A stretch of DNA of 64,000 bases from Millisia brevis NBRC 105863 (lineage in GTDB: Bacteria > Actinomycetota > Actinomycetes > Mycobacteriales > Mycobacteriaceae), in assembly GCF_001552615.1 (NCBI RefSeq), contig NZ_BCRN01000005.1, forward strand, positions 1 to 64,000. Direction: 5' to 3'. Below the pieces are notes generated by a model. It worked only from the letters and a program-made list of their open reading frames with translations, was not told the DNA's origin and made no database searches. Numbering within the stretch: the stretch's first letter is position 1; every line of letters begins with the position of its first letter. Both the position numbers and the translations under genes were made by a program. Shown here piece after piece: positions 55,962-63,071 of the stretch.

Positions 55962-55975
55962 TAACCGAACGGTTA
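55962..55975. promoter_or_regulatory. TAACCG-AA-CGGTTA palindrome upstream of the micro-protein gene
   Basis: A perfect 6-2-6 inverted repeat lies 87-100 bp before the ATG at 55875, in the only spacer between this gene and the glfT1 stop. It is a candidate operator of the micro-protein gene. Confidence 0.5.
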
Positions 55976-56010
55976 ACAGTCGCCGGCAGATTGCCGCGAA
56001 GCCACGCGGA

Positions 56011-56928
56011 TCAGGGTGCGCGGCGGAAGATCTCGCGCCGACCGAGCCGACGCAGCCGCACCCATTCGATCAGCCCGGCCGGATTGCGGGTCGTCACCAG
56101 GAAGTACCAGCCGAAGCGCACCCACTCCTGCGGCAGCAGCTTCCGATTGCCCGGCTGCGCAAGGACATAGCCGCGGTTGCGGTAGGTGTAGTACCGCTTC
56201 GTCGGGTTGTCCGGGTACTGGGTGTGCATGCGTCCACCGAGGATCGGCTTGAACTCGTCGGTGCCGTAGGGGTGCAGGTAGGCCGTCCGCAGGCAGGTGC
56301 CGAAGCGCAGTCCGGAGCGCACCAGCCGCCGGTGGATCTCCACCTCGTCGCCGCGCACGAACAGGCGCAGATCGGGGACGCCGACCGCGTCGATCGCATC
56401 CGCGGCGAAGAGCGCGCCGTTGAACAGCGACGAGTACGACGGCAACAGGTCGGCCTCGCCGAGTTCCTCGCGGCGTCGGTGCCAGGTGGTGCCCTGCCGC
56501 AGCGGGAACGCCAGTCGCTGCGGATCGTCGATATCGCAGACCACCGGCGAGACCTGCTGCAGATCGTTGCGGCGGGCGCAGTCGCGCAGGATCTCGAGGA
56601 CCTCGGGCCCCTCGGGGCGGCCGTCGTCGTCGGCGAGCCAGACCCAGTCGGCACCGAGCGACAGGGCGTAGAGCATGCCGAGGGCGAAGCCGCCGGCGCC
56701 GCCGAGGTTGTGCTTCGACCCGAGGTAGGTCGTCGGCACCGGCTGGGCGGCGACCATCTCGGCGACCTCGGGTTCGTCGGCGTTGTCGACGACGATCAGA
56801 TGGTCGATCGGCCGGGTCTGCGTGGAGAGCACCTTCAGCGAGGCGCCGAGCAATTCGCGGCGGCGATGGGTCACCACGACCGCGACGATCGTTTCCGGCG
56901 CGCCCGCGCCGTTGTCAACCGAGCTCAC
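56011..56928 (-). CDS. glfT1: Galactofuranosyltransferase GlfT1
   Basis: The 305-residue GT2-fold enzyme adds the first galactofuranose residues to the decaprenyl-linked rhamnosyl-GlcNAc linker, after which GlfT2 extends the chain. Features are AVVVTHRRRELL at 16-27, IVVDNAD, KHNLGGAGGFALGM, the DDD motif at 100-102 in WLADDDGRP, and RGDEVEIHRRLVRSG. The length equals that of mycobacterial GlfT1. GTG 56928 overlaps the wzt stop (GTGA). The order wzm-wzt-glfT1 keeps the mycobacterial Rv3781-Rv3783 neighbourhood. Confidence 0.94.
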   Translation of the reverse strand: MSSVDNGAGAPETIVAVVVTHRRRELLGASLKVLSTQTRPIDHLIVVDNADEPEVAEMVAAQPVPTTYLGSKHNLGGAGGFALGMLYALSLGADWVWLADDDGRPEGPEVLEILRDCARRNDLQQVSPVVCDIDDPQRLAFPLRQGTTWHRRREELGEADLLPSYSSLFNGALFAADAIDAVGVPDLRLFVRGDEVEIHRRLVRSGLRFGTCLRTAYLHPYGTDEFKPILGGRMHTQYPDNPTKRYYTYRNRGYVLAQPGNRKLLPQEWVRFGWYFLVTTRNPAGLIEWVRLRRLGRREIFRRAP

Positions 56929-57746
56929 GCGACACCGTTCTGTTCGGCTTCGAGTTCGCGGACGATCTTCGCCACGTGGTCGCCGGCCTCGGGGCCCTCG
57001 TAGGCCCGCACGACCTCCTCGATGCCGCCGTGCATCCGCACCCGACCGTGGTCGATCCACAGCGCGGAGTCGCAGAGCTGGGCGAGGAATTCGTTGCTGT
57101 GGCTGGCGAAGACCAGGATGCCGGACCGTTCGACCAGCGCCTGCAGCCGGCCGCGCGCCTTGCGCATGAATTCGGCGTCGACCGCACCGATGCCCTCGTC
57201 GAGCAACAGGATCTCGGGGTCGATGCTGGTGACCACGCCCATCGCGACGCGCACCCGCATACCGGTCGAGTAGGTGCGCAGCGGCATGTCGAGATAGTCG
57301 CCGAGTTCGGTGAAGTCGGCGATCTCGTCCATCTTGGCGAGCATCTGCTTGCGGGTCTGCCCGAGGAACAGGCCGCGGATGATGATGTTCTCGTACCCGG
57401 AGATCTCCGGATCCATGCCGACGCCGAGGTCGAAGACCGGCGCGACCCGGCCGCGGATGTCCGCATAGCCGCGGGTCGGCTCGTAGATCCCGGACAGCAG
57501 GCGCAGCAGGGTCGACTTGCCGGCACCGTTGTGTCCGACCAGGCCGATCCGGTCGCCCTCGCGCAGGTGCAGCGTGATGTCGCGCAGCGCCTCGACGACC
57601 ACGACGTCCGAGGTATTGCGGCCGATCGCGCCGCCTGCCCGCCCCATGAAGGCCTTCTTCAGCGAGCGGGACTTGGCGTCGAAGATCGGGAAGTCGACCG
57701 ATGCGTCCTCCACATCGATGCCGACGGTCGTCGTGGCTACCGCCAT
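56925..57746 (-). CDS. wzt: ABC transporter ATPase for galactan export (Wzt/RfbE type)
   Basis: The 273-residue ATPase has Walker A GHNGAGKST at 71-79, signature YSTGMRVRVA and Walker B ILLLDEGIGAVD, with the polysaccharide-export GYENIIIRGLFLG segment. It lacks the C-terminal carbohydrate-binding domain of some O-antigen Wzt proteins, as in mycobacterial Rv3781. With Wzm it moves the lipid-linked galactan across the membrane. It follows wzm by 34 bp and overlaps glfT1. Confidence 0.94.
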   Translation of the reverse strand: MAVATTTVGIDVEDASVDFPIFDAKSRSLKKAFMGRAGGAIGRNTSDVVVVEALRDITLHLREGDRIGLVGHNGAGKSTLLRLLSGIYEPTRGYADIRGRVAPVFDLGVGMDPEISGYENIIIRGLFLGQTRKQMLAKMDEIADFTELGDYLDMPLRTYSTGMRVRVAMGVVTSIDPEILLLDEGIGAVDAEFMRKARGRLQALVERSGILVFASHSNEFLAQLCDSALWIDHGRVRMHGGIEEVVRAYEGPEAGDHVAKIVRELEAEQNGVA

Positions 57747-57780
57747 CGCGGGCCCCCTCCCTGATCGGTGTCCGGTGTTG

Positions 57781-58731
57781 TCATACCCAGTACGGCACCC
57801 GTGCGCGGCACTTGACCAGCGCGAAGAGCGCGATCGCCCACCCGATGATCGTGATCGCGATCACGATGTACCAGTGGTAGAGATCCTGGTGGGCGCCCAG
57901 CAGCGGATCGCGGATGATCGCCAGATAGTGGAACAGCGGGTTGAGCTCCGCGATGCGGGCCCGGTCGGCCGCCTCGCCGCCGCGCTGCTCGAGCACCTCG
58001 GTGCTCCACATGATCGGGGTCAGCACGAACAGCAGCAACGTCAGCGAGCCGAGGATCGGCGCGATATCCCGGTAGCGGGTGGCCAGGATGCCGAAGACGA
58101 ACGCGACCCACAGGATGTTGAGCATCAACAGCAACAACGCCGGAATGGCCGACAGCGATGCCCACGTCAAATGGCGCCAGGTACCAAAAACTGCCGCCAC
58201 CACGACATAGATCACCATGTTGTGGCCGAGCAACAACATCTGTCGCCATACCAGTCGGTAGACGTGCACGCTCAATGCGGACGGCAGCTGTTTGATCAGG
58301 CCTTCGTTGGCGATGAAGACGTCCGCGCCCTCGAGGATTCCGGCATTGATCAGGTTCCAGATGATCAGCCCGACGGTGACATAGGGCAGAAATTCGGTGA
58401 GCGAGAACCCGAAGAGCGCGGAGTACAGCACGCCCATGGCGAGCGCCTGGACGCCGGTGGCGATCGTGATCCAGAAGGGCCCGATCACCGATCGCCGGTA
58501 GCGCTGCTTGATGTCCTGCCAGCCGAGCGAGAGCCACAGTTCACGCTGCTTGTAGCCGCCGACGAGGTCGGCGATCGCCCGTTCGAAGGATCGGCTTCCC
58601 GCCGCCCGGCCGGCCGGGGTGGTGCGGCGCGCCATCTCCTCGGCGGGATCGTCGGCGTCGAACGTGCCCGCGGCACCCTCGTCGGGAGCCGTCGAAGCCG
58701 CCCCGTTGGTGGTTGGTGACCTATCGGACAC
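57781..58731 (-). CDS. wzm: ABC transporter permease for galactan export (Wzm/RfbD type)
   Basis: The 316-residue ABC-2 permease has a disordered acidic N-terminus of about 50 residues and then the family entry ELWLSLGWQDIKQRYRRSVIGPFW. Six membrane helices follow, including MWSTEVLEQRGG and NPLFHYLAIIRDPLLG in the periplasmic and re-entrant parts. It forms the channel for decaprenyl-linked galactan. It is the first gene of wzm-wzt-glfT1, 27 bp after bpa, so a common transcript is possible. Confidence 0.93.
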   Translation of the reverse strand: MSDRSPTTNGAASTAPDEGAAGTFDADDPAEEMARRTTPAGRAAGSRSFERAIADLVGGYKQRELWLSLGWQDIKQRYRRSVIGPFWITIATGVQALAMGVLYSALFGFSLTEFLPYVTVGLIIWNLINAGILEGADVFIANEGLIKQLPSALSVHVYRLVWRQMLLLGHNMVIYVVVAAVFGTWRHLTWASLSAIPALLLLMLNILWVAFVFGILATRYRDIAPILGSLTLLLFVLTPIMWSTEVLEQRGGEAADRARIAELNPLFHYLAIIRDPLLGAHQDLYHWYIVIAITIIGWAIALFALVKCRARVPYWV

Positions 58732-58758
58732 GTGCGTTCAATCCGTCCCGGTCGCGGT

Positions 58759-59355
58759 CTACAGGTATTGGCCGTGTCCGGAACCCTGCTGGGGTCCCTG
58801 ACGCGGATCGCGCGACTGTACACCGGGAGGCAGCGCGCCCTGGCGCATCTGTTCGAGCTGTGAGCGCGCCGCCATCTGCTGCGCGAAGAGCGCGGTCTGG
58901 ATGCCGTGGAAGAGCCCCTCGAGCCAGCCGACCAGCTGCGCCTGGGCGATGCGCAGCTCGGCGTCGGAGGGGACGGCGTCCTCGCCGAACGGCAGGGCCA
59001 GACGCTCGAGCTCCTCGCGCAACTCCGGGGCCAGGCCCTGCTCGAGCTCGCGGATCGAGCTGGAGTGGATCTCCTTGAGCCTGGTGCGGCTGGCGTCGTC
59101 GAGCGGAGCGGCCCGAACCTCTTCGAGCAATTGCTTGATCATCGTGCCGATGCGCATCACCTTGGCGGGCTGCTCGACCATGCCGGCCACCGACTCCGCA
59201 CCGTCGACGGGCTCGCCGTCGGCGCCCACCGAAACGCTCGCCTCCGCGGCCGCCGCGGCGACCTGGGTAGCGTCGAGCGAGACCGGCTGGCCGTCCGGGC
59301 CGATCACCACGACCTGTCGGCCTTCTGCGCCGTCCGTGGAAAACGCCGAGAAAGT
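58759..59355 (-). CDS. bpa: Bacterial proteasome activator Bpa
   Basis: The 198-residue protein corresponds to Rv3780. A flexible N-terminus is followed by a four-helix bundle (about 75-165; KVMRIGTMIKQLLEEVRAAPLDD, ELREELERLALPF, ELRIAQAQLVGWLEGLFHGIQTALFAQQM). The disordered tail ends in GQYL, the C-terminal motif that docks into the 20S proteasome and opens its gate without ATP. It therefore implies a proteasome in this organism. ATG 59355 is listed; another start 15 nt upstream is possible. Confidence 0.93.
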   Translation of the reverse strand, partial: TFSAFSTDGAEGRQVVVIGPDGQPVSLDATQVAAAAAEASVSVGADGEPVDGAESVAGMVEQPAKVMRIGTMIKQLLEEVRAAPLDDASRTRLKEIHSSSIRELEQGLAPELREELERLALPFGEDAVPSDAELRIAQAQLVGWLEGLFHGIQTALFAQQMAARSQLEQMRQGALPPGVQSRDPRQGPQQGSGHGQYL

Positions 59356-59463
59356 CATGCGGCCCATCATCGCGCGCCCGGCCGGCCGCGCTCCCCTCGG
59401 GGTCGAACGCCGGCGACCGGAGCGCTCCGACGCCCCTGCCGACGCCCGCGCCGGGGCACGGTC

Positions 59464-59499
59464 CGCGCCGGGGTCCGGCGCCGGGTCGGACGCCGGGTC
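59464..59499. repeat. Three imperfect 12-bp tandem repeats
   Basis: Units CGCGCCGGGGTC, CGGCGCCGGGTC and GGACGCCGGGTC follow each other directly, about 110 bp upstream of bpa. No function is evident. Confidence 0.45.
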
Positions 59500-59670
59500 T
59501 TCGAGGGTGCAACACCACGAACCGGAGGCCGTTGTGATGCAAATCTCAGTAAACGCATTGTTCGGGGAACGTCAACGGTACAAGCAGTCGGTTCGGTTTA
59601 TCGGGCCGGATTCGGTAAGACACCGCTACTAATCCACGGATGCCAATGCCACATCCGGGATCGGGAAGCC

Positions 59671-59676
59671 TAGAGT
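59671..59676 (+). promoter_or_regulatory. -10 hexamer of a leaderless transcript
   Basis: TAGAGT ends 7 nt before the ATG at 59684, with no ribosome site between. Confidence 0.5.
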
Positions 59677-59683
59677 GTCGGTC

Positions 59684-60895
59684 ATGAGTTACGACGTCGC
59701 ACGGGTTCGGGGGCTCATCGCCTCCCTCGGCGATGGCTGGATTCATTTGGATCCGCAGCACGGAATGCTCGTTCCCGACCGGGTCTCCACGGTCATATCC
59801 ACGGCATTTCGCAGTTCGGCATCATCGGCGGCGGGACGCCATTCTTCGGCGCGACGCAGCGCAGAGATCGTCGACAGCGCGCGACAGGCGGTCGCCGACC
59901 TGGTAGGGGGCACCCCCGAAGGGGTGGTGCTCGGCGCGAGCCACGCCGCGCTGCTCGGCTGGCTGGCCGAGTCGACCAGTTCGAGGCTCGGGCTCGGCAC
60001 CGGACTGATGCTCTCCCGGCTGGACGACGAGGCCAACGTCGCGCCGTGGCTGCGCGTCGCAAGCCGGGCGGGCGCCCGGGTGCGCTGGGCCGAGGTCGAC
60101 ATCGAGACCTACGAGGTCCCGAGTTGGCAGTTCGCCGAGTTGATCGGCCCGACCACACGACTGGCCGCCCTGACGGCCGGTTCGGCGATGATCGGCTCGA
60201 TGCCGGATGTGCGCGCCGCCGCCGAAAAGATCCACGAAGTCGACGGTCTGCTGGTCGTCGACGCCTCCGCCGTCGCTCCGTACCGGTATCTCGACATCCA
60301 GGAATCGGAGGCCGACGTCATCGCGGTCAGCGGACCCGCCTGGGGCGGGCCTCCGGCCGGGGCGTTGGTCTTCCGCGACCCGTCGCTGCTCGATCGGCTG
60401 CCGTCGATGTCGCTCAACCCGCGGGCACGCGGTCCGGAGCGGCTCGAGGTCGGCGGCCACCAATTCGCCATGCTCGCCGGGCTCGAAGCGTCGATCGACC
60501 ATCTCGCCGGCCTCGACGACCGCGCCACCGGCGCCCGGCGGGCCCGGCTGGAGCAGTCGATGACCTCGTTGCAGAACTACCACCGGGACCTGCTGTCCTA
60601 TCTGACGCGGTCGTTGGCCCGCGTCCCCGATCTGGCGATCTTCGGTCGCACGCAGGGACCGCTGCCGACGCTGAGCTTCGCGATCGACGGGATTCCCGCC
60701 GACAAGATCGCCGCGCATCTGGCGCAGCATCGAGTGGGTGTGGTGCACGGACTGCCCAGTGGTGGACGGTTCTTCGACGCGCTCGGCGTCACCGAGATCG
60801 GTGGAGCGGTCACGATGGGGCTCGCGCCCTATACGACCCACTTCGAGATCGATCAGTTCATGGACGTGCTGTCCGGTCTGGACGCCGCCGACTGA
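59684..60895 (+). CDS. SufS-fold protein without the PLP lysine (Rv3778c-like)
   Basis: This 403-residue protein follows the class V aminotransferase pattern (WIHLDPQHGMLVP, VVLGASHAALLGWL, LLVVDASAVAPYRYLDI, GALVFRDPSLL) and the gene lies beside bpa, as Rv3778c lies near Rv3780. At the Schiff-base position, where desulfurases have GHK, it reads SGPAWGGP with Ala219, so no PLP-lysine can form there. No active-site Cys is evident in the GVVHGLPSGGRFF loop either. Annotation as cysteine desulfurase would therefore be misleading; a non-catalytic or altered role is more likely. ATG 59684 follows a TAGAGT element, so the transcript is probably leaderless. Confidence 0.88.
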   Translation: MSYDVARVRGLIASLGDGWIHLDPQHGMLVPDRVSTVISTAFRSSASSAAGRHSSARRSAEIVDSARQAVADLVGGTPEGVVLGASHAALLGWLAESTSSRLGLGTGLMLSRLDDEANVAPWLRVASRAGARVRWAEVDIETYEVPSWQFAELIGPTTRLAALTAGSAMIGSMPDVRAAAEKIHEVDGLLVVDASAVAPYRYLDIQESEADVIAVSGPAWGGPPAGALVFRDPSLLDRLPSMSLNPRARGPERLEVGGHQFAMLAGLEASIDHLAGLDDRATGARRARLEQSMTSLQNYHRDLLSYLTRSLARVPDLAIFGRTQGPLPTLSFAIDGIPADKIAAHLAQHRVGVVHGLPSGGRFFDALGVTEIGGAVTMGLAPYTTHFEIDQFMDVLSGLDAAD

Positions 60896-60999
60896 ATCTC
60901 CCGCTCGGGCGGAGCGGGTGATCCGCTTGGTACAAACGGGCCGGCGGGCGACGGATCGCCCAGTAAAGGGCCATCTCGGCGGGTGGAGACGGGGAAACA

Positions 61000-61005
61000 T
61001 ACACT
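61000..61005 (+). promoter_or_regulatory. -10 hexamer of a leaderless marR transcript
   Basis: TACACT ends 6 nt before the ATG at 61012; no Shine-Dalgarno sequence is present. Confidence 0.45.
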
Positions 61006-61011
61006 CATCGA

Positions 61012-61503
61012 ATGACAGCCCCCCGGCCAGACGGTGACAGGGCCCGCCCGACGCGGTGGCTCGACGAGGACCAGCAGCACGCCTGGCGGTCCTACTTCGA
61101 CAACAGCCGTCGCCTGACCGACATGCTGCACCGCAGCCTGCAGTTCAACAGCGATATGGCGCTGGCCGAGTACCGGATCCTGGTGCTGTTGTCCGAATCG
61201 GAGGACGGTTCGCTGCGCATGAGTTCGCTCGCGGACGGGGTGATCTCCTCCCGCAGCCGCCTGACCCACCAGATCCGCCGCATGGAGAGCGCCGGCCTGG
61301 TCGAACGTCGCGGAGTCGCCGGCGACGGTCGTGGCGTGCGGGCGATCCTGACCGACAAGGGCCGCGAGAAGTTGGTCGCCGCCGCCCCCGGCCACGTCTC
61401 GGATGTGCGGGAGTACCTGATCGACCTGCTCGACCCGGAGGACGTGCGGGCCCTGGGCCGCATCTTCGACAAGGTCGGGGGAGCCCTCGATACCATCGAG
61501 TAG
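61012..61503 (+). CDS. MarR-family regulator
   Basis: The 163-residue protein has the MarR fold: dimer helices at the start (TRWLDEDQQHAWRSYFDNSRRLTDML), then the winged helix LRMSSLADGVISSRSRLTHQIRRMESAGLVERRGVAGDGRGVRAILTDKGREKL. Length and layout match MarR proteins common in mycolata. It stands alone, 35 bp before a tRNA gene, so its targets cannot be read from context. Confidence 0.92.
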   Translation: MTAPRPDGDRARPTRWLDEDQQHAWRSYFDNSRRLTDMLHRSLQFNSDMALAEYRILVLLSESEDGSLRMSSLADGVISSRSRLTHQIRRMESAGLVERRGVAGDGRGVRAILTDKGREKLVAAAPGHVSDVREYLIDLLDPEDVRALGRIFDKVGGALDTIE

Positions 61504-61537
61504 CCGTCGGGGCTCCATGGCCTAGCATCACTGCCAG

Positions 61538-61622
61538 GGAAGCGTGGCAGAGCGGCCGAATGCACTCGCCTTGAAAGCGAGCGTCGTGAAAGCGACCGGG
61601 GGTTCAAATCCCTCCGCTTCCG
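61538..61622 (+). tRNA. tRNA-Ser(UGA)
   Basis: The 7-bp acceptor stem GGAAGCG/CGCTTCC closes perfectly. The anticodon stem CTCGC/GCGAG encloses loop CTTGAAA with anticodon TGA at 61572-61574. The variable arm is long, as in serine tRNAs, and the T loop is GGTTCAAATCC. Discriminator base is G and CCA is not encoded. Confidence 0.97.
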
Positions 61623-61802
61623 CACAGGATCCCCTCGAGAACCGGCTTGTATGCCCGGGCGCCACCATCGTCGGCGTACGCGTACGGCACCCGGAATCTC
61701 CGACCCCAAGACTCAATGGTCTTATTCTCGAATGGTTGCCCGGCCCCGATCGACTCCGTCCACAGGGTGTGCGGATGAGCCCCGCACCCCGTTCGGGTGC
61801 TG

Positions 61803-62438
61803 ATGTCCACCGCCGACGCGGACGCCACCGCTCCGGACGAGCGGGGCACCTGCCCGATCTGCGCATCCGACGACGTCACCCATCTGGTCTCCGGGATCAC
61901 CGATCCGCTGACCGCCGGCGATCCCGACTGGGTCCGCTACGTCGGGTTGCTGGGTCTCGCCCACGACCGCGAATGCGGTTCGTGCGGGGCGACCTGGAAT
62001 CGACGGCAACGGACGCCGCCCGGGCCGATTCGGCTGCTGTCGAGCGACGGCGCCTCCCTCGCCCTGCTGCCCGTCCTCGGCCCGGACAGCGTCGATATCC
62101 CCGACGTGCATTCGGTGGACATCGAGTTGCTGTCCCCCACAAGGTTGGTCCGCTATCTCGGCCGGCGCCTGTCGCGGCGGTCGCTCCTCGACCTCTCCGC
62201 CGCATGGATGCAAGCGGCGTTGGACGTGCACCCGGAACTGACCGTGTCGACGGTCCAGGACGACGAGGCGGGACTGGCGGTTCAGATCATCGAGTCCACA
62301 CCGTTCACCGTGACGATCGATGTCCTGGTGGTGATCGATCCCGACGACGATCTTCTCGAATACGACGGCCTGTCCTTCGAGATCCTGCGCTCGGTGCTGA
62401 TCGATGCCACCCATGCGGCGGCCGGGTGGGTGCGGTGA
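61803..62438 (+). CDS. Unknown protein with an N-terminal zinc ribbon
   Basis: The 211-residue protein has two CxxC knuckles (C17/C20 in CPICASDD and C58/C61 in CGSCGATW) that should form one zinc ribbon. A beta-rich region of about 130 residues follows, which I do not recognise (for example LVRYLGRRLSRRSLLDLSAAW, LTVSTVQDDEAG). It may be GTG-started at 61797 instead. Its stop overlaps the start of the next gene (GTGA). Function unknown. Confidence 0.7.
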   Translation: MSTADADATAPDERGTCPICASDDVTHLVSGITDPLTAGDPDWVRYVGLLGLAHDRECGSCGATWNRRQRTPPGPIRLLSSDGASLALLPVLGPDSVDIPDVHSVDIELLSPTRLVRYLGRRLSRRSLLDLSAAWMQAALDVHPELTVSTVQDDEAGLAVQIIESTPFTVTIDVLVVIDPDDDLLEYDGLSFEILRSVLIDATHAAAGWVR

Positions 62439-63040
62439 CCGGCCTGGTCACGGCCCTCGCCGTCGAGGAGGGGTCCCGACTGACCTCCATCGCGCTGCGG
62501 CCGCTCGCGGGGACATCCGCCGAGCGGGACGGGTCGATCTATATGCACGTGGTGATGCTGCCGGGCGGCGACAATGCGGCAGCCGCCGCCGGCGCCGTCG
62601 CCACGTTCCTTCCGGCCGCGCTGTCCACCTTGGAGGGCACGTCGCCGGACGGCGGTACGTGGTTCGCGACCTTTCAACTCGTGGTCGACGACCGGGATTG
62701 GGTGCGGACCCGTCGACTGGCGGACGCCGCGATCCGACGGGCCCTCGCCCTCGCCGGCATCGACGACGACACCATGCGCGGCTGTCACCTCTCCGGCGCG
62801 GCGTTGCGCGAGGAGTACAGCGAAGTCGGGGACGTCGGCGACTGGTCTCTCATCCACCTGCTGATCGGGCTCGTCCTCGAACTCGCCGACCGGGACCTGG
62901 CGGAGGTGGTCGCAGAGGTCGCGGCGGAGGTACTCGCAGGCGTCGAGCCCGCATCCGGGCCCGCCGTCGAACGCCGCCACGAATCGCTGCTCCGCCTGCT
63001 CGCCACGTGGGCGATCGAACTCGGCGGCACGGCGTCGTAG
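62435..63040 (+). CDS. Unknown protein, partner of the zinc-ribbon gene
   Basis: The 201-residue acidic soluble protein begins VTGLVTALAVEEGSRLTSIALRPLAG and has no signal peptide, membrane helix or known motif. A His- and Asp-rich middle (YMHVVMLPGGDN, LVVDDRDWVRTRRLAD) is followed by a helical C-terminal half with repeated VVAEVAAEVLAGV. GTG start coupled to the preceding gene by a 4-nt overlap. The pair is convergent with the helicase gene. Function unknown. Confidence 0.7.
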   Translation: MTGLVTALAVEEGSRLTSIALRPLAGTSAERDGSIYMHVVMLPGGDNAAAAAGAVATFLPAALSTLEGTSPDGGTWFATFQLVVDDRDWVRTRRLADAAIRRALALAGIDDDTMRGCHLSGAALREEYSEVGDVGDWSLIHLLIGLVLELADRDLAEVVAEVAAEVLAGVEPASGPAVERRHESLLRLLATWAIELGGTAS

Positions 63041-63071
63041 CCGGCGACCCGACCGCGATGCCGACCCCTCG

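Larger units (their letters stand above)
59371..59683. other. Divergent spacer between bpa and the SufS-fold gene
   Basis: No gene is seen in this 313-bp gap. It contains three imperfect 12-bp GC repeats (59464-59499, each ending CGCCGGG(G)TC), an AT-richer part around 59530-59640 suited to the bpa promoter, and a TAGAGT -10 hexamer for the plus-strand gene. Confidence 0.5.

Noticed and set aside
61623-61802. Attachment site (repeat of the tRNA-Ser 3' end) after the tRNA gene
   Set aside because: No second copy of the tRNA 3' sequence is visible in the window and no integrase gene follows.
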